The notes beneath the pieces were generated by a model. It was not told the DNA's origin. It did not search any database and worked only from the letters and a program-made list of their open reading frames with translations. Position numbers and translations under genes: made by a program. Shown piece after piece: positions 15,200-23,689 of a stretch of DNA of 33,319 bases; the first letter of the stretch is position 1; each line of letters opens with the position of its first letter. Origin of the DNA: Bacteroidales bacterium (GTDB lineage: Bacteria; Bacteroidota; Bacteroidia; Bacteroidales; WCHB1-69); contig JAGBPS010000016.1 in the NCBI GenBank assembly GCA_017633255.1, forward strand, positions 1 to 33,319. Reading direction: 5' to 3'.

Positions 15200-15272
15200 T
15201 CGGGGTGACAAGACTCGAACTTGCGGCCTCTACGTCCCGAACGTAGCGCGCTACCAACTGCGCCACACCCCG
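15200..15272 (-). tRNA. tRNA-Pro (anticodon CGG)
   Basis: On the minus strand the 73-base sequence folds as a full cloverleaf. The acceptor stem is CGGGGTG/CACCCCG with discriminator A, the D arm is GCGC-AGTTGGTA-GCGC, the anticodon stem is CTACG/CGTAG with loop TTCGGGA (anticodon CGG), and the T loop is TTCGAGT. It reads the proline codon CCG. CCA is not encoded. A TATTTTTG box lies 13 bases upstream. Confidence 0.95.
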
Positions 15273-15281
15273 AAAAAGCGC

Positions 15282-15313
15282 TTGCAAAAATACAAAAATT
15301 TTCCGTACTTTTG
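15282..15313 (+). promoter_or_regulatory. Promoter of the glycosyltransferase gene
   Basis: TTG (15282-15284) and TACTTTTG (15306-15313) are 21 bases apart, matching the Bacteroidota -33/-7 spacing. The ATG is at 15331. It overlaps the divergent tRNA promoter. Confidence 0.65.
15285..15292 (-). promoter_or_regulatory. -7 box of tRNA-Pro
   Basis: TATTTTTG on the minus strand fits TAnnTTTG, 12 bases before the mature tRNA 5' end, so the leader is very short. Confidence 0.6.
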
Positions 15314-15330
15314 TATGCAAAATTCATTTT

Positions 15331-16056
15331 ATGAAATTATCTGTCGTCATACCCGTTTACAACGAAGAGAAAACCATCCATCAGATACTAGACAAAGTAT
15401 TGAATGTCAAATTGATAAACGATATTTCCAAAGAGATTATCCTGGTGGATGACGGCTCCAAAGACCAGTCGGAGGAGGCCATTGCAAACTACATTTCCGT
15501 GCATCCCGAAGCGGATTTGCGCTACTATAAACAGGAAAAAAACATGGGAAAAGGCGCGGCACTGCATCGTGGCTTCGATGAAGCGACAGGAGATTATGTC
15601 ATTGTGCAGGACGCCGACTTGGAATACGACCCCGAGGAATACAACCTGCTGCTGAAACCCGTCGTGGACGGTTTTGCCGATGTGGTTTACGGCTCTCGCT
15701 TCATGGGAGGCAACGCCCACCGCATCCTGTTTTTCTGGCACTCAAGAGGCAACCGCTTCCTCACTTTCCTGTCCAACATGTTCACCAACCTGAACCTCAC
15801 CGACATGGAGACCTGCTACAAGTTGTTCAGGGCAGATATTATCAAAAGCATCTACTTCCAAGAGAAGCGTTTCGGCTTTGAGCCTGAGGTGACCGCCAAA
15901 ATAGCTCGTTTCAAAGGCATCCGCATTTATGAAGTGGGCATCTCCTACTACGGCCGCACCTACGAGGAAGGCAAGAAGATAGGTTGGAAGGACGGCTTCC
16001 GCGCCATCCACTGCATCCTTAAATACAATATTTTTTCGAGGAAATACTTAAAGTAG
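15331..16056 (+). CDS. Family 2 glycosyltransferase (dolichyl-phosphate-mannose-synthase-like)
   Basis: A 241-residue GT-A glycosyltransferase of family GT2. It starts with [14 protein letters not shown], has the nucleotide-sugar site LVDDGSKD (38-45) and the metal-binding DAD in QDADLEYDP (93-101, Asp94 and Asp96), then YGSRFMGG and ETCYKLFR, as in enzymes that move a sugar from a nucleotide to a polyprenyl phosphate. It lacks the C-terminal membrane helices of the longer DPM1/GtrB-type proteins, so it is a soluble or peripheral form. It has its own promoter with a very short leader and stands alone. Confidence 0.88.
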   Translation: MKLSVVIPVYNEEKTIHQILDKVLNVKLINDISKEIILVDDGSKDQSEEAIANYISVHPEADLRYYKQEKNMGKGAALHRGFDEATGDYVIVQDADLEYDPEEYNLLLKPVVDGFADVVYGSRFMGGNAHRILFFWHSRGNRFLTFLSNMFTNLNLTDMETCYKLFRADIIKSIYFQEKRFGFEPEVTAKIARFKGIRIYEVGISYYGRTYEEGKKIGWKDGFRAIHCILKYNIFSRKYLK

Positions 16057-16058
16057 TT

Positions 16059-16198
16059 GAAAACTGAAAACTGAAAACTGAAAGTTGATAGTTATTAGAA
16101 TTCAAAGTTCAAAATTCAGAATTCAATTGTTTAATGTTTAGAAGGTTATGGGCTTTGAGCATTGAGCATTGAGCATTGGGCTTTGGGCTTTGAGCCTT
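16059..16198 (+). repeat. Heptad array after the glycosyltransferase gene
   Basis: Twenty heptads in one phase start 3 bases after the stop at 16056: gaaaact (three times), gaaagtt, gatagtt, attagaa, ttcaaag, ttcaaaa, ttcagaa, ttcaatt, gtttaat, gtttaga, aggttat, gggcttt, gagcatt (three times), gggcttt (twice), gagcctt. The G/T-rich strand is in sense. From 16199 to about 16270 related words (agaaggtg, gggcttt, ggttaga) continue with phase slips. Confidence 0.88.
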
Positions 16199-16305
16199 GA
16201 GGTGAGAAGGTGAGAAGGTTATGGGCTTTGGGCTTTGAGCTTTGGGCTTAGAAGGTTAGAAGGTTAATTATCAATTAGTATTGATGCGATAAATTTCTAT
16301 AGAAA

Positions 16306-16420
16306 CTGACCATTAGACAAGATATCACAGAAAGATGTAGCCTCGGAGAGGCGTAACGCACGCAGTGCAATTAACACCACACAAGCCGTCAGGCGCAGTG
16401 TGGTGGATGAAAGTGGTCAG
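16306..16420 (+). repeat. Multi-hairpin element, copy B, with inverted ends
   Basis: CTGACCA (16306-16312) and TGGTCAG (16414-16420) are inverted ends. Inside are GCCTC/GAGGC (16340-16352, 3-base loop), GCAC/GTGC (16358-16368), and an 8-bp stem CACCACAC/GTGTGGTG (16375-16382 with 16398-16405) whose loop holds a further GCC/GGC pair. The last hairpin and its core GCGCAGTGTGG match copy A at 11798-11852. A 12-base palindrome, TTTCTATAGAAA, lies just outside the left end. No open reading frame is inside. It sits between convergent genes. Confidence 0.65.
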
Positions 16421-16493
16421 AAACCAGTACAAAGACATTTGAATCAACATGTTAAATGCAGATGCTGAAAATTTATAGCATCAGTAGTAATTG

Positions 16494-16521
16494 TTAACTG
16501 TTAACTGTCAACTGTCAACTG
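16494..16521. repeat. Four heptads before the exporter stop codon
   Basis: Units ttaactg, ttaactg, tcaactg, tcaactg on the + strand reach within 2 bases of the exporter stop (16524-16526). They are the reverse complement of the acagttg words that open the window. Between 16421 and 16493 I see only a weak hairpin (GATGCT 16461-16466 with AGCATC 16477-16482). Confidence 0.75.
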
Positions 16522-16523
16522 AA

Positions 16524-17876
16524 TTACACTCCCAGCAAAAGGCACACCACCCCGACAACAAGCCCTACCGCCATGTTCAGGGCTTTCATCAAGAAGAAGT
16601 TTTTGCGGGACTGTGCCAGCAAGGGCAAAGCACCGTGACCGTCCTGCACTATGGAGCTCACCAGCAAGATGCTGAAAGGAATGGTGCCGTTCATGAACAT
16701 CACCACAAAAATCAAATGCGGTCCTGACTCGGGGATAATGCCGATGAGCACTGCCAGTAACATAAGCAGCCAGATGGTCCAATGACTTTTCCCTATCAGC
16801 ATATCCACATCCACAAAAAGATACAAGAACTTCAGGCACAAAAGCACCCCGAAAGTCCAAAGGAAAATGGAAAGGAAATGGTGCTTGATGACATGCTCCC
16901 AGAGGTGCGACTGCAGGAAATGCTCGGACGACAGAGCCACCACCACCAAAGTGATACAAGCTAAAATCAGGAAGAAAATGTTCTCCCAAGCATCCGGGTC
17001 GTTATGATCGTGATGATGACCGCCATGGGCTTCCTCATGATGCACATGATGGTGCTCGCCCCAGTGTTCTTCATGCAGTTCAGAATGTTCAGAATGCATG
17101 GAAGCATGAACCTCACAGCACTCTCCCTCATGATGGTGTTCACAACACTCAGCGTCATGGTGATGATGCATTTGCTCAACAGCGTCATGTGGTGTTCCCA
17201 CATCTGGCAAAACGCCATGCTGATGCGCCAATGAGCCTGTAAGGATAGCCACAATATACAGAATCAAGCCGAAGAGCAGCAAAGCCCTTGGGAATGACAT
17301 ATTTCTCAGATTTCTAAAAGATAGTTGGGCTCTTGCCCGTCCATGCTCATGCTGCTCCGCCCCACTCTGCTCTAATTCACCATCCGTATGCCTACAGGTT
17401 TCAGGAGTCTCCTCATGATGATGTTCTTCCGCGTCATCATGACCCTTGTGCACCTCAAAGCCATGGGTTTCCAGCACAAACTTCTTTTTTCTGAACAGCA
17501 AATGCGTGAGCACACCTGCCACCAATGCAATCACCAGCAACACGCCTGACAAAATCAGCGTCCACTTGGGACTATAGGCCATCAGCACGAAAGCCTCGTC
17601 ACCGAAAGTGGCGATCATGCCCGCCACCAGCGCCCCGAACGACATGAGGTTGTGGGTGAACAACGACACAATGGCGAAACCACCAATACAACCGGGAATC
17701 AAACCCAGCAAAGTCGCCAGCAGGATCTGCATAAAGGGACGATGCTGCAATTTGGCCATCCACTTGCCCGCTGAGCCGACATTGACAAACTCAATCAGCA
17801 ACATCATAATCATCACCAGACAAGTCAGGGTGAGTGAACTTTTCAACACTTCAAGAATTAACTCCAAATATTTCAT
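16524..17876 (-). CDS. Putative multi-TM heavy-metal exporter (ArsP_2-like), His-rich
   Basis: A 450-residue polytopic inner-membrane protein that resembles the putative 10-TM heavy-metal exporter family, often annotated as a manganese transporter or arsenic efflux protein in Bacteroidota. Two similar halves each hold a polar motif within helices: GLIPGCIGGFAIV with FGDEAF (91-96), and GIIPESGPHLIFV later. Between them are two His/Glu/Asp-rich loops, about residues 138-180 and 220-291, with runs such as HHHHDAECCEHHHEGECC, suited to binding Zn, Ni, Co or Mn. It is last in a tight run with mutA, btuF-like and recR; recR ends 15 bases upstream. A cobalt or metal link to the B12-type genes is possible but unproved. 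Confidence 0.72.
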   Translation of the reverse strand: MKYLELILEVLKSSLTLTCLVMIMMLLIEFVNVGSAGKWMAKLQHRPFMQILLATLLGLIPGCIGGFAIVSLFTHNLMSFGALVAGMIATFGDEAFVLMAYSPKWTLILSGVLLVIALVAGVLTHLLFRKKKFVLETHGFEVHKGHDDAEEHHHEETPETCRHTDGELEQSGAEQHEHGRARAQLSFRNLRNMSFPRALLLFGLILYIVAILTGSLAHQHGVLPDVGTPHDAVEQMHHHHDAECCEHHHEGECCEVHASMHSEHSELHEEHWGEHHHVHHEEAHGGHHHDHNDPDAWENIFFLILACITLVVVALSSEHFLQSHLWEHVIKHHFLSIFLWTFGVLLCLKFLYLFVDVDMLIGKSHWTIWLLMLLAVLIGIIPESGPHLIFVVMFMNGTIPFSILLVSSIVQDGHGALPLLAQSRKNFFLMKALNMAVGLVVGVVCLLLGV

Positions 17877-17891
17877 TCCCGGATACTTGAA

Positions 17892-18515
17892 TTATCTTTT
17901 TACATAAACCGACTCAAAACTGGTACGCCCCATCAAAGAGCGTCCCAAAGTCACCTCGTCGGCATATTCCAATTCCTCGCCAATGCCCACTCCACGGGCA
18001 ATGGTAGTGATTTCCGACACTTTGTCCTTGATATTCTTATAGATATAGAAATTGGTCGTATCGCCCTCCACCGTGGCAGGAAGCGCCAACACCACCTCAC
18101 GTACTCCGCCCGCGTCAATGCGGTCAAAGAGCTCCTGCAGGCGCAACTGGTTGATGCCAATGCCATCCATGGGCGAAATCACTCCGCCCAGTACATGATA
18201 TACGCCAGTATATTGATTGGTATTCTCAATGGCAATCACATCGCGGATATCCTGCACCACACAAATCATGGCATGGTCTCGTTTAGGGTTCTCACAAATA
18301 TCACAAACATCCTTGTCCGACAAGTTGAAGCAGTTCTTGCAATAGCACAGATGCTCCTTCAGATTGTCGATAGCAGTAGTCAATGCCGCCACCTCTATCT
18401 TGTCCGCCTTGACCAAATGCAGAGTCAGACGCAAAGCCGTACGCTTGCCGATCCCCGGCAGCTTGGCAATCTCGTTCACCGCATTCTCAAGATGTTTGGA
18501 GAAGAATTCTAACAT
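17892..18515 (-). CDS. recR: Recombination protein RecR
   Basis: A 207-residue protein of the RecFOR pathway, which loads RecA at gaps. A helix-hairpin-helix (LPGIGKRTALRL, 19-30) is followed by a four-Cys zinc site (Cys59, Cys62, Cys71, Cys74; CKNCFNLSDKDVCDIC) and a Toprim domain (ICVVQDIRDVIAIE, then YHVLGGVISPMDGIG). Length is normal. It lies 3 bases after the btuF-like gene and 15 bases before the exporter gene. The operon mates have no link to repair; such mixed runs of housekeeping genes are common in this phylum. Confidence 0.96.
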   Translation of the reverse strand: MLEFFSKHLENAVNEIAKLPGIGKRTALRLTLHLVKADKIEVAALTTAIDNLKEHLCYCKNCFNLSDKDVCDICENPKRDHAMICVVQDIRDVIAIENTNQYTGVYHVLGGVISPMDGIGINQLRLQELFDRIDAGGVREVVLALPATVEGDTTNFYIYKNIKDKVSEITTIARGVGIGEELEYADEVTLGRSLMGRTSFESVYVKR

Positions 18516-18518
18516 ATT

Positions 18519-19409
18519 TTATTTCAATAAATTATTGATATACTGAATCGCCAAGATATTACGAGGCGACACAATATCAATCCAACCGCTTTCAATGGGA
18601 TACAGATGGCCCTCTCTGACAGCCCTCAATGAAGTGTAAGGCTTGGTCTTGCCATACATTTCCAGGTCTTCCTTACGAATCAGGATGATATCGGGATCAG
18701 CTTCGAAAAGGTATTCGCGGCTCACGCTCCAGGAGGTCAGATCTTTACCAATATTCTCCCCCCCGGCTGCGGTGATAATCTCATGAATATGTGAGTTTTG
18801 AGGGGCTGTGAAATCGCCCTGCTCACCAAAGCCCACCACATAATACACCTTCTTCGGAGCCAAAGTAGTATCGATATGCGATTTGACCGAATCCAGCTGA
18901 TTATGAATCTTCTGGATTTGTTCATCGGCCAGCTCGTTCTTGTCCAACAGTTGACCGATAACCGACAAAGCATCGCAAAGGCCCTCCAGTTTGGTTTCCT
19001 CTCGGATCACCACCACCTTCAAACCCGCGCGTTCCATCTTCTCCATGTCCTGCTTAGTGACAATCGAACCAATCAGCACCACATCAGGATTCAGGGCTAC
19101 CAGAGATTCGACATTGATATTCTGCATCCCTCCTACCCTGTGCATGGTGTCTGTGGCTTCGGGATAATGGCAGAAATCGGAGATACCCACCAGCTTATTG
19201 CCATCGTCCAGCATGAACACCATCTCGGTGATAGCGGGCGACAGGGAGATGATACGTGCCGGCACCGAATCCAGTTTCACCCGATTGCCGTAGCAGTCGG
19301 TATAATCAAAAAAAGAAGCCTTTTCACCCTGCTGGGAGGGTGAAAGGCATGATATCGTCAGACTTAGCAGTAAAAAGAACAGCAGTCTAACTGCAAATGA
19401 TTTATTCAC
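18519..19409 (-). CDS. Periplasmic binding lipoprotein, BtuF/FepB type
   Basis: A 296-residue solute-binding lipoprotein of the cluster that serves B12 and iron-siderophore ABC importers. The lipobox is LTISC (Cys21). The fold is marked by RIISLSPAITEMVFMLDDGNKLVGISDFCHYP in the first lobe, ALNPDVVLIG, then the long joining helix and EADPDIILIRKEDL in the second lobe. No permease or ATPase is next to it. It follows mutA, a B12-enzyme subunit, by 3 bases, which favours cobalamin or a cobalamin precursor as ligand (inference). The alternative is heme or ferric siderophore. Confidence 0.85.
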   Translation of the reverse strand: MNKSFAVRLLFFLLLSLTISCLSPSQQGEKASFFDYTDCYGNRVKLDSVPARIISLSPAITEMVFMLDDGNKLVGISDFCHYPEATDTMHRVGGMQNINVESLVALNPDVVLIGSIVTKQDMEKMERAGLKVVVIREETKLEGLCDALSVIGQLLDKNELADEQIQKIHNQLDSVKSHIDTTLAPKKVYYVVGFGEQGDFTAPQNSHIHEIITAAGGENIGKDLTSWSVSREYLFEADPDIILIRKEDLEMYGKTKPYTSLRAVREGHLYPIESGWIDIVSPRNILAIQYINNLLK

Positions 19410-19412
19410 AGC

Positions 19413-21260
19413 TTATTTCAATAATAGTTGGTTGTATTTTCTCAAAGTTTCCAGAACGTTCACCTTCACATGGATGTAATCGTCCACGCCAGCGGCATTC
19501 AAAGCTTCCATTGCCTCGGTCGGATTACCGGCAATCAGCACGGGAGTCTGCGGCAGCTTGGCTTTCAGCTGAGCGGCCAATTCCACACCCAACGTAGCAT
19601 ATTCCTCATCGGAGCTACAAATCGCTATCAGATCAGCTTTCTGCTCTTCAGCGGCCTTAACACCATCTTCCACTGTCTTATAACCAGCGGTCTCGGCAAT
19701 CTCATAACCGGCACAACCGAAGAAATTGGAGATGAAGCCGGCACGTGCCTGGCGCATCGCCAAGTTACCCACCTTCAGCAGGAACACCTTCGGACGGTGA
19801 TGCTCTTTGGCATAGCGTTCAGTCTCGAGACGCAGTTCTTCGAAAGCCAAGGCTCCACGATAAGTGCGCAGACCGATGCTGTCGTCACTCTTCAAGCGCT
19901 CAATCTTATCGGCCATTTGCTCGTTGATATTCGGGAACTGGTTAGTGCCCAAGAAAATATATCTGCGGGTAGCGATCTTCATATCACGGTTCTGGCAGCT
20001 GGCTTCAATCTCGCGCTTGATTTCTCCACTACCAATCAACTGGATCATACCGCCTTCAGCTTCCACATGCTGGAAGAGTTTCCATGCATTTTCAGCAATA
20101 CCATCAGTCAGATTCTCAACATAATAAGAACCTGCGGCGGGGTCAACCACCTTGTTGAAATAGGACTCTTCCTTCAGAATCACCTGCACATTGCGGCTGA
20201 TACGACGTGAGAAATCATCGGATTCCTTGTAAGCCACATCGAAAGGCTGCAGCGAGATGGCATCGGCTCCACCCAAAGCGGCGGCCATACCCTCGGTAGT
20301 ATTACGCAGCATATTCACGTAGGGATCGTACAAAGTCTTGTTCCAAGTGGAACCTACCGTGTTGATTTGCAGTTTATAACCACAATCGCAGGTCGGCTGG
20401 TACTGGTCCACCATGGTAGCCCACAACAGACGGGTAGCACGCAGCTTGGCAATTTCGAAGAAATAGTTGGAACCCACAGAGAGGGTCAGCTGGATTTTCT
20501 TACAAGCCTTGCCCACGGGAATACCGTGTTCGGTAGCATAAGCGATATATTCGTTGGCGATACCCAAAGAATAGGCCAATTCCTGAACGATAGTGGCGCC
20601 TGCGTTATGCAAAGCGATACCGTTAACGTTCACCAGCTTGAAGTTCTTCATGTCAGCGGCCAACTCGTGCAGTTTCAGCAACTCGGCCATGTCAGCTTCC
20701 TGGGAACGATAGAATTTGGTGCGTTTCAGGTAATAAGTGATAGGATCAAAATTAATGCTACCCACCACTGCTTCTTTATCTATATTATTGTCGGTCAAAT
20801 AATTGACAAACAAAGTCATGAAATCCACATAATTCTGGGCGTGGCTGAACTGTAGGCCGGTCTTGGTGCAGTCAATACCTTTCAGCAAAGCGGCCAGATC
20901 ATTGGCATCTTTCACGTTCTTCACGTTGAAAGCGATGGTGTTGGCACCGCGTTTCAGGGCGTCAACAGCTATGGCATTCGCCTTGTTCAGGTCAGCCTCG
21001 GCCACTTCCTGCACAATCTGCCAGTTATTATTGTCTTTTTTTGTTCCACGGGTATAAGGGAACTGGGCCGGCATCGTGTCAAGATAATCCAAATCTTTCA
21101 GGTCTTCGGCACGGTAATAGGGACGCACATTGAAACCTTCATCGGTGCGCCAAACTAATTTTTTCTGGTAGTCGGCTCCCTTTAAGTCCTTGATAATCAC
21201 TTCTTCCCACTGTTCAGTAGTGACAGGTGGAAACTCGTTGAATAATTTTTCTCCGCTCAT
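19413..21260 (-). CDS. mutA: Methylmalonyl-CoA mutase small subunit
   Basis: A 615-residue protein with the mutase TIM barrel (RGTKKDNNNWQIVQEV, LQFSHAQNYVDFMTLF, then VGSNYFFEIAKLRATRLLW and the AGSYYVENLTD block) and a C-terminal cobalamin-domain fold. The DxHxxG loop that binds B12 in the large subunit is missing: the matching place reads KVGNLAMRQARAG (about 496-508). That identifies the non-catalytic beta subunit, partner of MutB in succinyl-CoA/methylmalonyl-CoA exchange for propionate. In most Bacteroidota mutB follows directly; here a btuF-like gene does, 3 bases after the stop. It has its own -7 box 26 bases upstream and leads a four-gene run. Confidence 0.94.
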   Translation of the reverse strand: MSGEKLFNEFPPVTTEQWEEVIIKDLKGADYQKKLVWRTDEGFNVRPYYRAEDLKDLDYLDTMPAQFPYTRGTKKDNNNWQIVQEVAEADLNKANAIAVDALKRGANTIAFNVKNVKDANDLAALLKGIDCTKTGLQFSHAQNYVDFMTLFVNYLTDNNIDKEAVVGSINFDPITYYLKRTKFYRSQEADMAELLKLHELAADMKNFKLVNVNGIALHNAGATIVQELAYSLGIANEYIAYATEHGIPVGKACKKIQLTLSVGSNYFFEIAKLRATRLLWATMVDQYQPTCDCGYKLQINTVGSTWNKTLYDPYVNMLRNTTEGMAAALGGADAISLQPFDVAYKESDDFSRRISRNVQVILKEESYFNKVVDPAAGSYYVENLTDGIAENAWKLFQHVEAEGGMIQLIGSGEIKREIEASCQNRDMKIATRRYIFLGTNQFPNINEQMADKIERLKSDDSIGLRTYRGALAFEELRLETERYAKEHHRPKVFLLKVGNLAMRQARAGFISNFFGCAGYEIAETAGYKTVEDGVKAAEEQKADLIAICSSDEEYATLGVELAAQLKAKLPQTPVLIAGNPTEAMEALNAAGVDDYIHVKVNVLETLRKYNQLLLK

Positions 21261-21285
21261 TCTGATAGAAATTAAAATTAATTTG

Positions 21286-21293
21286 CAAAGTTA
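21286..21293 (-). promoter_or_regulatory. -7 box of the mutA-btuF-recR-exporter run
   Basis: TAACTTTG on the minus strand fits TAnnTTTG, 25 bases before the mutA start. Confidence 0.65.
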
Positions 21294-21335
21294 CAGAATT
21301 TTTTGGAATATGGCAATATTATTGTCAGAATTTTT

Positions 21336-21365
21336 AAAAAGAAAACGGGACCATTGCTGATCCCG
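21336..21365 (-). terminator. Terminator of the T9SS protein gene
   Basis: TCCCG/CGGGA stem (21346-21350 with 21361-21365) with a 10-base loop, followed on the minus strand by TTTTCTTTTT. It lies between the stop at 21397 and the mutA promoter. Confidence 0.7.
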
Positions 21366-21396
21366 ATTCTGAAAAAAACATTATTATAATAACGGC

Positions 21397-23199
21397 TTAT
21401 CTCTTGACGATTTTAGCGGTACCTACCACTTCGTTGTCATTCAACAAACGGAGGAAGTAGCTGCCAGTGCTCAAACCGCGCAGAGACACCATATTATCAT
21501 TTTGCACACTCTGTTCTGCCACCTTTTTGCCATTGATATCATATATCTCAGCGGAAGTGGCGTCGCAATTGTTCCAGCGAACAACATCAACAGTAGGATT
21601 CGGATAGACAGAAATCTGCATTTTACCATAATCCGGAACACTTGTCATAGCACTCATGTCGGAAACAAAACGAGGAACAATGTAATATCTGTAATCAAAG
21701 TTACTGCTACCAATCTTGGAAGTAGCGAAATTGACACCCAAAATAGTCTGTTCAACACCTGTGGGAATAGGAAGTGTCAGATAATCGACATCCTGGAAAT
21801 AAGGATACAAAGCGGGAGCGGTCACACCATTCTGAAGCAGATCATAGCGGTTCAGTTTGGCGAAATTACCAGAGGAGGTAATCGTCACATTATCCAGTTC
21901 GATTACTTCTGCCTGATGCTCAATCATAAAGCTGTTGTCATTCAACTGTGACAAAGTAATCACCAATGGATCGACCTCCTGGAAATAACCAACCAAATGC
22001 TCGTAGGGACGAGTAGGAACCAGTTCGAGGAAGCCCCAGTAGTTGGTCAGCTTACAATAGATACCGCTGATTTCGTCACCCACTTCAAGACTTCCCAACA
22101 CATTATTCTGGTCATACACCAGAATAGCGCCAGTCTCGTCTTGCAGCATTTTTTGGTTATTATGAGCGGCAGTAGCAGTCACAATCACACTGCCGGTCAG
22201 TTTGTATTCCACTGTATCTTGGATACTGCCACTATTGTTATCAGTGTAGTCCAGCTTGCTTCTCAGTGTGGCAATATCGGCGCACATAAACTCTTCTGGA
22301 ATACCATAGGTCAAGGTGAATGTATCAGGAGCCATCACATTGCCGTTCAAATCCTCCACATTCTGGATAAACATGTTGAAAGGAATGCCATTGGGAAATG
22401 CGGGAGTTACCATCACATTCACCACATTGGCGCTAACCGTTACGACGGAAGCAGTGGAACTATTGTCAAAAGTGTAATTGGCTACATTTGTTGCTGTGGC
22501 ATTGTCAAGTTCCTCGTTGAAAACCACAGCCACCATGTTGGAATCTGTGGCAGTCACATTCATAATGTAGGGGGCATACACATCGTCACCACCGGGGAGA
22601 GCATTGAACTGCACATTGTCAATACGGTTGTTTCCTGAAGAGGATGTGCAACCATTAACTGTCATTTTGATATACACAACAGCCTGCTCATTCAAAGCGG
22701 TAACACCCGACATATCAACAGTCTCCAGCTGGTGAGGACTGATACTGGCAGTGTAGGTTTTGGTTTCTACAGTGGTGAAGTTAACACCATCGGTACTGTA
22801 AGACCACTCGCAACTATTGAATCCTGTGCCGCTTCGTCTGTAAGCGTAAGTAATTATCACGCCTTGAAATCCCGTGGTGGAGAGTTTGAACACCATGGAT
22901 TTATTATTGGCACTGGGATTTCTTAAAGCCAAGTCACGGCCACTTACCGCATCACCATACAAGTTCATTGGACTACCAAAAAAACTATTCAATTCGGTAG
23001 AAACCCATTCTGAAGAGCCATTGGTTCCATTGAGGTACAGGGTAGCATCTGACATCAGACCGCCATCCGCCATAATCAAGTTCTGGGTGTTGGGGGCTGA
23101 GTCCAAAGCGTTAAAAGAAAAGAACGCCAATGTCTGCTGCTGTGCAAACAAGCCCAAAGATGCCATCAAGGCAATTAATAACAAAGATATTTTTTTCAT
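21397..23199 (-). CDS. Secreted protein with T9SS type A sorting domain
   Basis: A 600-residue exported protein. Residues 1-20 are a signal peptide (LLLIALMASLGLFAQQ). A jelly-roll-like domain follows (SMVFKLSTTGFQGVIITYAY, CEWSYSTDGVNF), then an Ig-like SbsA-type domain (VVFNEELDNATATNVANY, about 220-300), then an OB-like DUF5689-type domain (DTVEYKLTGSVIVTA, VGDEISGIYCKL). The last 75 or so residues are a type IX sorting signal: ISVYPNPTVDVVRWN, AEIYDINGKKV, LSTGSYFLRL, ending KIVKR. It should cross the outer membrane and be lipid-attached or released. The gene lies 34 bases after a small lipoprotein gene and probably shares its transcript. Confidence 0.87.
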   Translation of the reverse strand: MKKISLLLIALMASLGLFAQQQTLAFFSFNALDSAPNTQNLIMADGGLMSDATLYLNGTNGSSEWVSTELNSFFGSPMNLYGDAVSGRDLALRNPSANNKSMVFKLSTTGFQGVIITYAYRRSGTGFNSCEWSYSTDGVNFTTVETKTYTASISPHQLETVDMSGVTALNEQAVVYIKMTVNGCTSSSGNNRIDNVQFNALPGGDDVYAPYIMNVTATDSNMVAVVFNEELDNATATNVANYTFDNSSTASVVTVSANVVNVMVTPAFPNGIPFNMFIQNVEDLNGNVMAPDTFTLTYGIPEEFMCADIATLRSKLDYTDNNSGSIQDTVEYKLTGSVIVTATAAHNNQKMLQDETGAILVYDQNNVLGSLEVGDEISGIYCKLTNYWGFLELVPTRPYEHLVGYFQEVDPLVITLSQLNDNSFMIEHQAEVIELDNVTITSSGNFAKLNRYDLLQNGVTAPALYPYFQDVDYLTLPIPTGVEQTILGVNFATSKIGSSNFDYRYYIVPRFVSDMSAMTSVPDYGKMQISVYPNPTVDVVRWNNCDATSAEIYDINGKKVAEQSVQNDNMVSLRGLSTGSYFLRLLNDNEVVGTAKIVKR

Positions 23200-23233
23200 A
23201 CAAATATATTATTTACATTAAATTATATTGAGA

Positions 23234-23689
23234 CTACTGTTTATCCCCATCAAACTGCAAAATACGGACTTCCACATTGGCCACCCCCAAGAGTTGCACA
23301 TCGTAGGTCATCACATAGGTCAAATGGTTTGGAACAGTTAAGTCCGCTTTCACTTTCACATTGGAGATTGCTTCAGAAGTAGCCTGACCCACACCAGCCA
23401 ATTGTAACAGTTGGCTCATCAAATCACTCTGCATCTCTGACGTCTGATAAATACCATCCGAAACTTTTTCCATCGGAAGAACATCATACAGCATAATTCT
23501 GGCGTCTGTCAAACTCAGAATAGGAACGGTTTTTCCTGATTTTGTTGAGTCCGGAGTAGATGCGCTACCATTCTGTTTGAAGAAAGTGTAAGTACCTTTG
23601 TACTTACCCGTGAAGCTGTTTTCCTTTTTGCAAGATGTAAATGAGAAAACAAGAGCAAGAGCTGCGATAACAAATAAACTTTTTTTCAT
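23234..23689 (-). CDS. Small lipoprotein of unknown function
   Basis: A 151-residue lipoprotein with lipobox FTSC (Cys20) and charged residues right after it (KKEN). The rest alternates beta strands (GKYKGTYTFFKQNG, ARIMLYDVLPM, VKVKADLTV, LTYVMTYDVQLLGVANVEVRIL), as in small lipocalin-like or calycin-like proteins; no family can be named with confidence. It is first in a two-gene unit with the T9SS cargo gene, so it may be a surface partner of that protein (inference). Confidence 0.72.
   Translation of the reverse strand: MKKSLFVIAALALVFSFTSCKKENSFTGKYKGTYTFFKQNGSASTPDSTKSGKTVPILSLTDARIMLYDVLPMEKVSDGIYQTSEMQSDLMSQLLQLAGVGQATSEAISNVKVKADLTVPNHLTYVMTYDVQLLGVANVEVRILQFDGDKQ

Noticed and set aside
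17004..17234. 76-codon Met-rich open frame on the + strand
   Set aside because: It is the antisense of the His codon runs (CAT/ATG) in the exporter loop; no independent support.
23201..23208. TATATTTG on the minus strand as promoter of the T9SS protein gene
   Set aside because: It lies one base before the ATG, so transcription would start inside the coding region; the gene more likely shares the upstream lipoprotein transcript.
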